This document shows positions 1-8,635 of a DNA stretch of 64,000 nucleotides, in pieces. The DNA is taken from the NCBI GenBank assembly GCA_036924285.1, contig JAYKYS010000001.1:9635501-9699500 (forward strand), written 5' to 3'. A program made the translations under genes and the position numbers. The DNA comes from Asterella californica (taxonomy: Eukaryota; Streptophyta; Marchantiopsida; Marchantiales; Aytoniaceae). Within the stretch, counting starts at the first letter, position 1, and each line of letters starts with the position of its first letter. Under the pieces are notes generated by a model. It saw only the letters and a program-made list of their open reading frames with translations, searched no databases and was not told where the DNA came from.

Positions 1-305
1 AGCTCTATCCATCTACGCGATAAAACTGAAGATCCGAAGTTGTGTCAAAGCCCGTAAGCGGGGGCCTAGCTTGTTTTCTCAATCTTTCGAGTCTTGTAAC
101 TTCTCCACTAGACATCCATACGAAGTAGACAAAGTGCCTATGGAATGCTGACAAGGAGCTCTTCCCATCTATGCGATAAAAATGAAGATCCGAAGTTGTG
201 CCAAAAGCCCGTAAGCTGGGGCCTAACTTGTCTTCTTATGAGTGTCTTCGGAGCGACAAGCATCGAAGTTTGAATTTCAGATAGGAGCCGGTCCACGACA
301 CGACA
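1..305 (-). repeat. 5' end of a C-type long LTR, cut by the window edge
   Basis: The reverse complement matches the first ~300 bp of the C element LTRs (34017 and 41907 onward), starting TGTCGTGTCG at 305 and carrying the same ~156-bp internal direct repeat. The rest of the LTR lies outside the window. The flanking tetranucleotide ACGT (306-309) equals the target site of C and F, so this looks like a separate insertion event into the hAT pseudogene. Confidence 0.85.
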
Positions 306-507
306 ACGTCAAGGTTAGATACCAAGTAACGAAACTCCTTTGATCTTTTCCAGACCTCAATAACATCACAAGGAATATCGTCTAGCTCTAGATAGAAATT
401 GACACAACAAGACCTTCTAAATTCAAACATAAGAGTGCATCAAGATGCATTGTAGTCAACTGATTGCGATACTTACTCTTTATCAAGTTTTGAAATGAAA
501 ATGCAAC
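306..507 (-). pseudogene. hAT transposase remnant, C-terminal piece (part 3 of 3)
   Basis: The minus-strand translation contains a run like K-S-K-Y-R-N-Q-L-T-T-M-H-L-D-A-L-L, which resembles the end of the hAT C-terminal dimerisation region (R-N-R-L-x-x-x-H-L-x-x-L-M-R). It is followed, after frame breaks, by an acidic D-D-I-P-C-D-V-I-E-V-W-K tail similar to the usual hAT terminus. Stop codons and frameshifts show it is dead. It is separated from part 2 by the Chr1 insertion and ends at the C-type LTR at 305. The family call rests on motif recognition only. Confidence 0.5.
503..507. other. Target-site duplication of Chr1 (left copy)
   Basis: GCAAC directly precedes the LTR end at 508 and is repeated at 6616-6620 directly after the other LTR. 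A 5-bp duplication is usual for Ty3/gypsy integrases. Confidence 0.9.
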
Positions 508-961
508 TGTAAGATGAGGCTCTAGAGTGAACTCGAAACTCCAATGCCCGTGGTGGTGCATTCGCAGCCTTTATATAGTGAGAGGAATAGTACATGATCA
601 GCTTCCGGCCAATGCTCATCTCTCACGCGGATCGCTGATGTGGCTTACATGCAGCCTTAGATCTAGAACAACATGTAGAGGTTCAGAATGAGCCACGTAG
701 AAGGATCGCTGGAAAGTTCTAGAAGCTTCTTTCTAGAAACTTCCTTCTGGAAGCTTCCCGGCTGGAAAGTTCTAGAAGCTTCATTCTAGAAACTTCCTTC
801 TGGAAGTTTCCCGGCGGACTTTTGGCGCACTCGCCTATTGGTAGAAGTACTATTTGCTGCATGTATTCTTCGGCCAACTTAGCCGTAACTAATTCTTATA
901 CCAAGGACTTCTACCAAACCAATTTCTCCTCTAGTTGATAAGTAGGACTCTACTTATTACA
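508..961 (-). repeat. Chr1 3' LTR (454 bp)
   Basis: In the element sense it begins TGTAATAAGTAG at 961 and ends CTTACA at 508, so it has TG..CA ends. It has a TATATAAA box (570-577 on the minus strand). It carries two copies of a 53-bp unit (711-763 and 764-816), while the other LTR carries three. That difference accounts exactly for the 53-bp length difference. Confidence 0.95.
570..577 (-). promoter_or_regulatory. TATA box in the Chr1 3' LTR
   Basis: TATATAAA on the minus strand, followed by GGC. It is repeated at 6171-6178 in the 5' LTR, where it would start the element transcript about 150 nt upstream of small ORF a. Confidence 0.6.
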
Positions 962-985
962 AACCTCCCCCTTTTAAGAAGCAAC
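962..985 (-). other. Chr1 polypurine tract
   Basis: In the element sense an A/G-rich run containing AAAAGGGGGAGG sits immediately before the 3' LTR. It overlaps the end of the integrase ORF (974). This is the expected plus-strand primer site. Confidence 0.85.
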
Positions 986-2188
986 GTCCTCGTTGCTCAA
1001 CTGCTGTTCGAAAGCTTGCACTATGAGTGGGGCGTGTGCAAGATTGGTTGCAGGTTCCCATGTTGCTTCATGTAATGGATAGCCTTTCCATTTGACCAAA
1101 TAATCTACCCGTTGATGACGAGTCCCACGAACACGTTTCTTTAAGATGCATTCCACTTCAAACTCTTCCTCGCCATCGATAATTTGAGGCAGTGGTCGCG
1201 ACTCTTGCGAATTGCCAAATTGAGGAGGTCGTGGTGTATATCGCCGTAATAAAGACACATGAAAAACCGGATGAATCTTCATGTGGGGTGGAAGTTCGAG
1301 TTGATATGCCACTGCTCCAATTCTCCGGACAACAGAGAAAGGCCCGATGAAGCGAGGGTTGAATTTACGACTGCCGATCAGAGTAAGGTTGGTTGTGGAT
1401 AACCAAACTTGATCACCAATCGTGAACTCTTCATGCCGACGGTGTCCATCGGCATATTGCTTTTGTCGGTTCTGAGCAACTTGTAGTTTCACCTTAGCTT
1501 TGTCCACTCCTTGTTGAATTCGTGCAACGAATTCATTAACAGCATCCACTTTGGTGTTGACTGACGACGTCGTGCTGAATCGTGTCAAACTTGCTGGTGT
1601 GAGAGGATGTTCGCCGTACATGAGATAAAAAGGTGTTTCACGAGTAGATGCATTGAGGGAGTTGTTGTAGGCAAATTCTACCAAAGGGAGTAAAGTGTCC
1701 CACTTCGCTTGCTCCTCCAGAGTAAAGGCTCGTAGCATGTCTTCAATGGTGCGATTGGCTCTTTCGGTTTGTCCATCGGTCTGTGGGTGATAAGCCGTAG
1801 ACATGGCAAGTTTGGTCTTGAACAGACCAAATAGGGTTCTCCAAAACATGCTCGTAAACTGAGGACCTCTATCTGTTATAAGCACTCGTGATAGACCGTG
1901 CTGAGCAAAAATGGTGTTCAAATATATCTGAGCAAGTTGCGGTGCTGAGATGTCTTTCGTGGTCGGTCGAAGATAGATCATCTTGCTAAGCTTATCGACG
2001 AAGACGACGATGGAGTCAAAACCTGAGCTCGTCATGGGAAGTTCACACACTAAGTCCATACTAACATGTTCCCAACGTTTGGAAGGGATCGGGAGGGGTT
2101 GAAGGAGACCGGAGGGTGCTTGATTTGTAGCCTTATTTTGTTGACACATTGCACAACTCCGAGTGTATACTACAACATCCTCTGCCAT
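974..2188 (-). CDS. pol: Chr1 integrase with C-terminal chromodomain (pol 3' part)
   Basis: This is the 3' part of pol. It contains the end of the zinc-binding H-H-C-C region (C-A-M-C), then the catalytic core with D in M-D-L-V-C-E-L-P, D in I-T-D-R-G-P-Q-F and E in G-Q-T-E-R-A-N. The C-terminal part has the G-P-F-S-V-V motif, and the last ~60 residues form a chromodomain (Y-L-V-K-W-K-G-Y and T-W-E-P), expected to tether integration to marked chromatin. It joins the RNase H segment in the same frame through a TGA at the F-Y-(W)-P-K-M position, where Trp is usual. It would therefore be translated only as part of Gag-Pol, and the listed first Met is not a true start. Confidence 0.92.
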   Translation of the reverse strand: MAEDVVVYTRSCAMCQQNKATNQAPSGLLQPLPIPSKRWEHVSMDLVCELPMTSSGFDSIVVFVDKLSKMIYLRPTTKDISAPQLAQIYLNTIFAQHGLSRVLITDRGPQFTSMFWRTLFGLFKTKLAMSTAYHPQTDGQTERANRTIEDMLRAFTLEEQAKWDTLLPLVEFAYNNSLNASTRETPFYLMYGEHPLTPASLTRFSTTSSVNTKVDAVNEFVARIQQGVDKAKVKLQVAQNRQKQYADGHRRHEEFTIGDQVWLSTTNLTLIGSRKFNPRFIGPFSVVRRIGAVAYQLELPPHMKIHPVFHVSLLRRYTPRPPQFGNSQESRPLPQIIDGEEEFEVECILKKRVRGTRHQRVDYLVKWKGYPLHEATWEPATNLAHAPLIVQAFEQQLSNEDVAS

Positions 2189-2194
2189 CTTGGG

Positions 2195-2884
2195 TCAATA
2201 GAACACTCGTTGGACTGCTTCCAACGTCTTTTCTGCCCCCATGTGTCCTGCAATGGCTGAATCGTGACATTCAGTTAGTATGGTGGTACGTAGTTCTGGA
2301 TCATCTGGGATCCATAACTTCCCTTCATGGAATACCAAACCATGGTTGCGGGTGATGGTTCTTGAAGGTTTTGCTGCGACAGTCTGTGCATCCGATTTTG
2401 TGCCCTCGATCAATTTTGTCCAGAAGTCAGAATTCACCTTGACTTCAGAGACTATGTTATGCACCATAGGCATGCGGGTTAATGCATCAGCAATTTGCTT
2501 CTTGCCCTCAACGTACGTGATGGTCATGTTGAATCGCTGCCTCCATTCTGCCCAACGGATTTGTCTCTTTGAGAGATCCTTCTGCGTCTCCAAATAGACT
2601 AAAGGTTTGTGGTCTGTCTCGACCACAAAAGCCTTCTCCCCTAGATAGTGCTTCCAATGCTTAGTAGCGAGAACTATCGCCAATTCTTCTCTCTCGGTGG
2701 TGTGATAGTTCTGTTCTGCTGGTAACAACTTCCGAGAGAAGTATGCAATTGGATGCCAACCATCCTTCCATTCTTGCTGCAACACCGCCCCTACTGCCGT
2801 GCCTGATGCGTCCGTTGCTAACTTGATAGGTTTTTTTGGGTCGTACCACTTGAGGATCGGAGCATGTAGTAGCGCGGTTTTCAA
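2195..2884 (-). CDS. pol: Chr1 RNase H and integrase zinc domain (middle part of pol)
   Basis: It encodes RNase H, with T-D-A-S-G-T-A-V-G, T-E-R-E-E-L-A and T-D-H-K-P-L as the carboxylate-bearing motifs. It then runs into the first half of the integrase zinc finger (H-D-S-A-I-A-G-H). It lies in the same frame as its neighbours on both sides: a TGA near 2911 separates it from RT and another near 2192 separates it from integrase. Both are single-base losses of an ancestral continuous pol frame. No separate start is expected. Confidence 0.9.
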   Translation of the reverse strand: MKTALLHAPILKWYDPKKPIKLATDASGTAVGAVLQQEWKDGWHPIAYFSRKLLPAEQNYHTTEREELAIVLATKHWKHYLGEKAFVVETDHKPLVYLETQKDLSKRQIRWAEWRQRFNMTITYVEGKKQIADALTRMPMVHNIVSEVKVNSDFWTKLIEGTKSDAQTVAAKPSRTITRNHGLVFHEGKLWIPDDPELRTTILTECHDSAIAGHMGAEKTLEAVQRVFY

Positions 2885-2914
2885 TGCTTGAAAACCTACT
2901 TCTTGCGCTGTTCC

Positions 2915-4333
2915 TCACATCCATTTCTTGCCTTTGCCTAACAGGGCAGTTAGTGGTTGTGCAAGCTTGGCAAAATGCTTAACAAATCTACGATAAAATC
3001 CTGTCAATCCCAAGAAGCTCTTAAGTTGGGTCTGATCTTCTGGAGCCTTCCATTGTTGGATGACAACTATTTTATCGGTCATTACTTGTATGCCTTCTGC
3101 ACTCACTCTGTGTCCTAAGTAGTCCACCTCTGTCTTGCCAAATTCACATTTTGAAATTTTGGCGTACAATTTATTTTGGCGGAGTACTTGGAGAACCTCT
3201 CTCAAATGGTGCACATGGTCCTCCATAGTTTTGCTATAGACTAGGATGTCGTCAAGAAATACAACGACTGATCTGTCTAAGTACGGACGGAATATGTCAT
3301 TCATCAGGCCCATGAAGGTGGCCGGTGCATTTGTGAGACCAAATGGCATTACTAAGTATTCGAAGTGACCATACCTTGTTCGAAAGGCAGTCTTTTCCAC
3401 ATCTTCATCAGCGATTCGAATCTGGTTGTACCCGCTCCGCAAGTCTAGCTTCGTGAAGTACTTTGCTCCTTCGAGTTGGTCGAACAAGTCATCCATCCGA
3501 GGTAGTGGATACTTATTCTTCACCGTTTGTTGATTGAGTGCTCGGTAATCGATGCACATCCGTAGGCTGTTATCCTTTTTCTTAACAAAAAGGACTGGAG
3601 CTCCATATGGTGACACGCTGGGTTGGATGAACCCTTTTTGTAACATCTCCTCGATTTGCGCCTTGCACTCCTCCAATTCATGTGGCGCTAGTCTGTATGG
3701 GGCCTTACAAGGAGGGGTGCTCCCTGGAATCACCTCGATTTTGTGGTCAATCCTTCGTTTTGGTGGTAATCCTGAAGGAAGATCATCAGGAAAGACATCC
3801 CCATATTCTGCTATCACTCCAGTCAAGCTGTCTGGTATCTGTCCGTCGAGTCGTGCACTCGGGACTTCTCTTATTAAACCCAAAAAACAGACATCGTTGT
3901 TACGTATAGCACTTGTACCTATTACATACAAAGGCAAGTTCTGTCTTCGAGATCTCACTCTATCTCCGAAGATTTTCCACTGTTTGGTTTTCACCACTTT
4001 TCTTCGCCAATCCACTTCGGGATTATACTGCTCCATCCACGGCATACCCAATATGACATCATAACGGACTAATGTGATCACTCGCCACTCAATATCTTCA
4101 CGATATTCACCTAAAGTAAGTTCTATCTTTCGAGGTAGAGATTCGATCTTCTCAGTCTGTCCATTGGGCAGTTCCACCTCTTCACTCTCATCACTTTCTA
4201 ACTCCATTCCCAACTTCATAGCAGTCGATCGAGACAAAAAGTTCTCTGTTGCACCAGGATCGATTAGTACTCTCACCTGGGTCCCTTCCAAGACTCCATC
4301 CACGACAATCAGTTGTGCATTGTTTTTTGTCAA
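2915..4333 (-). CDS. pol: Chr1 protease and reverse transcriptase (5' part of pol)
   Basis: The N-terminal part is a retropepsin-like aspartic protease with the motif V-L-I-D-P-G-A-T. The usual D-S/T-G triad reads D-P-G here, an unusual change next to the catalytic Asp. RT follows, with the [15 protein letters not shown] block, [10 protein letters not shown] and the active site F-L-D-D. The open frame reaches upstream past the end of gag and is -1 relative to gag, so expression would need a -1 shift. The frame ends at a TGA right after K-K-W-M, after which coding continues in frame. Confidence 0.92.
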   Translation of the reverse strand: MTKNNAQLIVVDGVLEGTQVRVLIDPGATENFLSRSTAMKLGMELESDESEEVELPNGQTEKIESLPRKIELTLGEYREDIEWRVITLVRYDVILGMPWMEQYNPEVDWRRKVVKTKQWKIFGDRVRSRRQNLPLYVIGTSAIRNNDVCFLGLIREVPSARLDGQIPDSLTGVIAEYGDVFPDDLPSGLPPKRRIDHKIEVIPGSTPPCKAPYRLAPHELEECKAQIEEMLQKGFIQPSVSPYGAPVLFVKKKDNSLRMCIDYRALNQQTVKNKYPLPRMDDLFDQLEGAKYFTKLDLRSGYNQIRIADEDVEKTAFRTRYGHFEYLVMPFGLTNAPATFMGLMNDIFRPYLDRSVVVFLDDILVYSKTMEDHVHHLREVLQVLRQNKLYAKISKCEFGKTEVDYLGHRVSAEGIQVMTDKIVVIQQWKAPEDQTQLKSFLGLTGFYRRFVKHFAKLAQPLTALLGKGKKWM

Positions 4334-4395
4334 TCTCCTTCTCCTTCCCTCGCCTTTCTTCTCCCTCCTTGCACCAGTAAGGCCGCGAGGTGCAT

Positions 4396-5526
4396 TTACT
4401 GGTGTTCTTCGTTTCCCAGTCTTGCCTCGATTTCTTCATCTCCTTCCGTCTCATTCAGATGATTCAGAGGTCGACGATATGAAGGTCTTGGATCTCTAGG
4501 AAAACGACTTCGGCAATTTGCAGCTATGTGGCCGAATCGCCCACAGCTGTAACATCGACGTTGCTCGAGTTGAGGTGTAGCATTCCTGACACCTTCTCCT
4601 CTAGGAGCTCCTTGACGTCTTTCTTCTGGCCGCCCTCGACGATCTCCACCTTGAAATTGTCGTGGCTGATAGCGGATGTTGCCTAGCTCCATGGGTGTCG
4701 GACCGTTTGCATACGGGATTTCGGATCTATTCTGATGATTTGGTGGAATCATCACTTCTCCTCCTAATGCTCCAGCAATTCTCTGAGCGCAAGCGATGGC
4801 CTCAAAAACCGTGAGTGGGTTTTGCACCATTACTTCTTGTCGAATTCTTTCCTTCAACCCCCTCTTGAAATTATCAAGAGCCTCCGCCGGACTCATATCA
4901 GTGATTGCAACTTGCAAGTCGAGGAAGGCTTCTACATACTCTTGAAGGCTTCCCTTCTGTTTCAATCCCCACATCCTCGTTCGAGCCATTTGCACCGAGT
5001 CCACAGACTGGAAATTCTTCAACAACCCTTCTTGCATTGCAGTCCATGTGACTGTCCTCCCTTCCGTCAACACCGATCTCTCCCATGCATCATACCACGT
5101 GAGAGCTTTATCAGTCAAGTAGCCACACGCAAACACTCCCGCTACGTGGTCCGTGATTTGCGTACTGAAAAGTCGCAAATATCGATTCATCCGAGAAATC
5201 CAATTCTCGACTACTCCCATAAGTCGTTGGCCTTTGTACGGTTCAATGTTACATGTCTTCTTCATCCGTAGTAGCAGGGCACCTTCCTCATCGACTGGAG
5301 CTCTAACGATTTGTGCCACGGGTTCTCTTGGTGCAGCTTGCTCTCCCACCACCGATACTCCTTGAGACGATCCTCCTCTTGCAACGTCTGTCATACTCTG
5401 ACCCTCGAGGTTCAGCATTTTGTTCTGTAATGCTTCAACCGTCATCTTCATCTCTTGAAATTCGGTCAGCATGCCTTGCATCAGTTCCTGCATCACCAAC
5501 TCTGGATTTGGAGGTTGTTGCTCCAT
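4396..5526 (-). CDS. gag: Chr1 Gag with one CCHC zinc knuckle
   Basis: This is a capsid/nucleocapsid precursor of about 376 residues starting at ATG 5526. The open frame extends upstream to 5568 but without an ATG. The middle holds a retrotransposon-gag-type domain (W-x-x-x-x-[12 protein letters not shown]). The C-terminus has [14 protein letters not shown], a C-x2-C-x4-H-x4-C knuckle that binds RNA. It overlaps pol in the -1 frame. It appears intact, so Gag alone might still be made even though pol is broken. Upstream are a short GA-rich run and the two small leader ORFs. Confidence 0.92.
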   Translation of the reverse strand: MEQQPPNPELVMQELMQGMLTEFQEMKMTVEALQNKMLNLEGQSMTDVARGGSSQGVSVVGEQAAPREPVAQIVRAPVDEEGALLLRMKKTCNIEPYKGQRLMGVVENWISRMNRYLRLFSTQITDHVAGVFACGYLTDKALTWYDAWERSVLTEGRTVTWTAMQEGLLKNFQSVDSVQMARTRMWGLKQKGSLQEYVEAFLDLQVAITDMSPAEALDNFKRGLKERIRQEVMVQNPLTVFEAIACAQRIAGALGGEVMIPPNHQNRSEIPYANGPTPMELGNIRYQPRQFQGGDRRGRPEERRQGAPRGEGVRNATPQLEQRRCYSCGRFGHIAANCRSRFPRDPRPSYRRPLNHLNETEGDEEIEARLGNEEHQ

Positions 5527-5575
5527 GATCGCTCTCTCTCTCTCTCTCTTACGACACGTAAGTTTCAAGCTTCTC

Positions 5576-5779
5576 CTAGTACAGAGTTATGACGGCCACT
5601 CGGAAACATTCATATACTACAGGTACTACAAAAGGGACAGGAGAATCAATTATCTCGCGGTAGAAATCCTCACCAAAATTTCTAATCACAAACTCTCTAT
5701 GTAACGATTTCGGTCTGCAGACATAGCGGATCTCCACCCACGTGTTGAAGGGAACAGGAGCGGGTAGATTTAGATCCAT
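5576..5779 (-). CDS. Small leader ORF b of Chr1, conserved 67-aa protein of unknown function
   Basis: Starting at M-D-L-N (ATG 5779) it encodes exactly 67 residues ending V-I-T-L-Y. The frame also runs upstream to 5815. It matches, without any gap, ORF b in the LTRs of D (32537-32740, 59172-59375) and in solo LTR F (26854-27057). About 36 of 67 residues are identical to the D copy by eye. Shared motifs are V-P-F-N, C-R-P-K, V/I-R-N-F-G and P-F-V-V-P. Many codon differences are synonymous. No signal peptide or long hydrophobic helix is evident. It begins 5 nt after the stop of ORF a and resembles ORF a, so the pair looks like an ancient duplication. I do not recognise the family. Confidence 0.7.
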   Translation of the reverse strand: MDLNLPAPVPFNTWVEIRYVCRPKSLHREFVIRNFGEDFYREIIDSPVPFVVPVVYECFRVAVITLY

Positions 5780-5784
5780 ACTCA

Positions 5785-6021
5785 CTAAATCAAGATGTAG
5801 ACGGTCAAATCCCAACTAGCTGCATATGTCACTACTAGAAGAATCACCGGGACTGGCGAATTCATCACTTGACCCATGAAATCCTCACCGAAATGATAAA
5901 CAAGATACACTCGAAAATGCTCTCGACGCATATACATAAGCTTGATATGGAAAGGATTCAAGAATGGTAATTCTGGAGCTAGAAATCTACCCCCATCCAT
6001 CACATAGCTCTCTTGATGCAC
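5785..6021 (-). CDS. Small leader ORF a of Chr1, conserved ~71-aa protein of unknown function
   Basis: From M-D-G-G (ATG 6000; an in-frame ATG at 6021 also exists) it encodes 71 residues ending L-T-V-Y-I-L-I. The same length and motifs (N-P-F-H-I-K-L, H-F-R, F-G-E-D-F, P-V-I-L, V-T-Y) occur in the D LTR ORF a (32747-32971, 59382-59606) and, with one TGA, in F (26632). The segment F-G-E-D-F..S-P-V-P is also found in ORF b. It is the first ORF downstream of the PBS, in the leader of the genomic RNA, with gag ~470 nt further on. The function is unknown. An accessory role such as silencing suppression is only a hypothesis. Confidence 0.7.
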   Translation of the reverse strand: MHQESYVMDGGRFLAPELPFLNPFHIKLMYMRREHFRVYLVYHFGEDFMGQVMNSPVPVILLVVTYAASWDLTVYILI

Positions 6022-6095
6022 TCAGAGTTCCAATTGCTAGGTACCTCGATCAAAGGTCCTTCTAAGAGGGGTAATCCGCTCTCTTAGAGTTTCCT

Positions 6096-6107
6096 GCTCT
6101 GATACCA
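6096..6107 (-). other. Chr1 primer-binding site (initiator-Met tRNA type)
   Basis: In the element sense, TGGTATCAGAGC follows the 5' LTR after one base. This is the classic plant PBS complementary to the 3' end of initiator tRNA-Met. Confidence 0.95.
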
Positions 6108-6108
6108 T

Positions 6109-6615
6109 TGTAAGATGAGGCTCTAGAGTGAACTCGAAACTCCAATGCCCGTGGTGGTGCATTCGCAGCCTTTATATAGTGAGAGGAATAGTACATGATC
6201 AGCTTCCGGCCAATGCTCATCTCTCACGCGGATCGCTGATGTGGCTTACATGCAGCCTTAGATCTAGAACAACATCTAGAGGTTCAGAATGAGCCACGTA
6301 GAAGGCTCGCTGGAAAGTTCTAGAAGCTTCTTTCTAGAAACTTCCTTCTGGAAGCTTCCCGGCTGGAAAGTTCTAGAAGCTTCTTTCTAGAAACTTCCTT
6401 CTGGAAGCTTCCCGGCTGGAAAGTTCTAGAAGCTTCATTCTAGAAACTTCCTTCTGGAAGTTTCCCGGTGGACTTTTGGCGCACTCGCCTATTGGTAGAA
6501 GTACTATTTGCTGCATGTATTCTTCGGCCAACTTAGCCGTAACTAATTCTTATACCAAGGACTTCTACCAAACCAATTTCTCCTCTAGTTGATAAGTAGG
6601 ACTCTACTTATTACA
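6109..6615 (-). repeat. Chr1 5' LTR (507 bp)
   Basis: It matches the 508-961 LTR except for one additional 53-bp unit. Three copies start near 6312, 6365 and 6418. A TATATAAA box is at 6171-6178 (minus). The following GCAAC (6616-6620) is the target duplication. Confidence 0.95.
6171..6178 (-). promoter_or_regulatory. TATA box in the Chr1 5' LTR
   Basis: TATATAAA on the minus strand, the likely core promoter for Chr1 genomic RNA. ORF a and ORF b are the first reading frames of interest downstream. Confidence 0.6.
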
Positions 6616-7431
6616 GCAACGGGTTGCCTGATGTTGTGTCCTGTTTGATTTCAGGTTCAAAATCCTATCATACATGACTTTCTGCTTGAGATTTTTTTGG
6701 AAGAATTGAAAGGTCATAGCTCTCGTTACACTATAAGGACTTCGTAAGCAAATATGACGCTCACATTAAGCAGTATTCACGCACTGCACTCTTGCAATGC
6801 AAGCAATAATTACAAGATTATGATACTTCATCTTTAAACTCTCTCAGAGTTCAATCATCGTCCATAACTCAACAAATGAAAGATCATGAAACTCAATAAG
6901 AACTTGTGTCTTGAACAAGAAAAAACTCACTTTGCAGTGCCGTTGAACAGAGAATGGGACCCTTCAATAACCATGAAGATACTTTACCTGACCAAAGTTT
7001 TGAGAAAGTCGATCTAGTCCTTTGATGCCTCATATTATCGAAGCAACCATTTGCTTTGACATTTGAGACGGAGACAAGATCTTTAGAGCCCCAATCATAT
7101 CATTGTCCATGAAACGCTCTCCTAGTGAAGAACAAATAGCTTCCGAAAAAAGCTTTTGGAAAGATACTGCAGCTTCTAGATCAGTTCTTAGTCTACAATG
7201 CTGCATTTCACAAGAATGATAAAATTTTCTGACGATAGATGTTTCATGAAACCTCCTTCAGGTCCATAATCAGGCCAAACATGATACCTGATCTCATTGT
7301 TCTACAAAAATTTGTTCAGGTCGACATTTTCCACCTTGTAGGTCATCCTAATCGAATCAATCTCTATAGAAATAATACCTTCGATGCTTGAGACATCCAC
7401 CACTTTTTGCTGAGAGACGAGACTCAACCGT
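6616..7431 (-). pseudogene. hAT transposase remnant, middle piece (part 2 of 3)
   Basis: Minus-strand reading from 7431 gives V-V-D-V-S-S-I-E and N-V-D-L-N, then Y-H-V-W-P-D-Y-G-P-E-G-G-F. A segment T-D-L-E-A-A-V-S-F-Q-K with R-F-M-D-N-D follows, and near 6800 I-A-R-V-Q-C-V-N-T-A-x-C-E-R, which resembles the hAT dimerisation signature (A..S..C-E-R-x-F-S). Several stops and frame changes occur. The order and spacing suit the ZNF862/KIAA1586-like branch of hAT-derived proteins as I recall them. It lies between Chr1 and B, which both inserted into it. Confidence 0.55.
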
Positions 7432-7924
7432 TGTCGTATTGTACATGGGTCTGTACAGTGAAAACTAGTTGCAAGGAGATCTTTTCTTTGTTGTGTAAAG
7501 GAAGCTGCCCTGCAGCTTAACAAGCTAGGCAGGAGCTAAGCTGGGGCCATGCTTGACAAGCTGCCCCCTAGCTTGGGTTGGAGTATCACCCCTAAGGGAG
7601 TCGAAAGACACCAGGATGTAAAGCACGACGAGGAGAGCGACCTCATGCTTCTAGTTTTGACAGAAAGTGTTTTAAGCAATAGTTAATACGAGTTTTAGGC
7701 TGTGAAATATGTGAAAGAGGGAAATCCGTCGATTCTGGCTCGAGACTCGAACTCAGAATCTGATAGCATGGGTGTGTAGGTGTTCCTGAATACTATAGTT
7801 TTGACTCCTTGTTCGTTAAAAACGGAGTTGTATAGAGAAGTTTGCACAGAAAAGGCTAGTAAAGACTTTGCAGGAAGATTTCTACAGTAAAAGCATATGT
7901 ACAAGTTTTAAATCCTTTTAGAAC

Positions 7925-8280
7925 GGAACTAGAGGCCATCCCAGTGATAGGGCGCCTGCCTAGGAGGGAAGTGGTCTCAGGATCAATCCCTCCTGGCCTC
8001 TAGTTCCTATTCTGGCGTGTTGGTCTCCCGGATGGGAGTCTATGTTGGGTATTCAGCCATGTCCTGTATACCTAGGGGCGGGAGACCGGTATCTCCCTTA
8101 ATCGTGGGCTTCCTGACCTAAGCCTCCGCATGTCATCCTGAATATACTATGGGAGATACCTGGTGCGCATATGGGGGGGCTGTAAGCCCTGTGGGGCAGC
8201 CTCATAAGTGTTAGGGCTTCGGTCTACATTGGATGGCTTGTAGTATATTCAGGATGGCATCAAGATGGCATCAAGAGCAC
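7925..8280 (+). repeat. tRNA-like / SINE-like segment inside the B LTR
   Basis: A perfect 14-bp inverted repeat pairs 7925-7938 with 7994-8007, enclosing a tRNA-sized stretch. That stretch contains GGATCAATCC (7980-7989), close to the pol III B-box (GGTTCRANTCC), and an AGTGATAGGGCGCCTG run in the A-box position. It is followed by a ~270-bp body with a perfect 16-bp inverted repeat (8134-8149 with 8241-8256). The tail is an 11-bp unit (GATGGCATCAA), two copies here and one in the other LTR. This layout suits a tRNA-derived SINE captured by an LTR, though it could be an LTR structural RNA. A copy is at 16162-16506. Confidence 0.5.
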
Positions 8281-8635
8281 AGGAAACTTTTGCTAAATAG
8301 TTAAATAATCATCGAGTAGGCTTGCGATGGGGAATGAGGTTATGTGAACCTTTATCAGTGTAGAGATAGAGTTTGTAGAGACAACTGCGAAACTTATATT
8401 AAAAAGGGGTCAACTTTGTAAAAAATGCTTTGTACGCATAAGGACAGCAAGGGGGCAGCTTAAGCTGGGGGCCTGCTTGTGATAAGCGACTGTGCTTATA
8501 AAGACAGCAGGGGGGCAGCTTAAGCTGGGCCCTTAGCTTTTAGGTTAAATACTTGCGACGGCTGAAGATCAGGGGGACTTCAAAACAGTTGGCAGAGGAG
8601 TTTTCTGAGTGAGTGGGGGCGGAAGGAGGAGAAAA

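Larger units (their letters stand above)
508..6615 (-). mobile_element. Chr1: complete Ty3/gypsy chromovirus, two nonsense mutations in pol
   Basis: The element has two LTRs (508-961 and 6109-6615), a perfect 5-bp target duplication GCAAC (503-507 and 6616-6620), a PBS for initiator-Met tRNA, a polypurine tract, a gag ORF and a pol frame with the order protease, RT, RNase H, integrase and chromodomain. Pol is in the -1 frame relative to gag. Two in-frame TGA codons break pol. The leader between PBS and gag carries two small ORFs (5785-6021 and 5576-5779) that are unexpected for this family. It inserted into the hAT pseudogene. Confidence 0.95.

Noticed and set aside
3552..4064. Plus-strand ORFs opposite Chr1 pol (also 4822-5271)
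   Set aside because: Shadows of the pol and gag frames; no motif.
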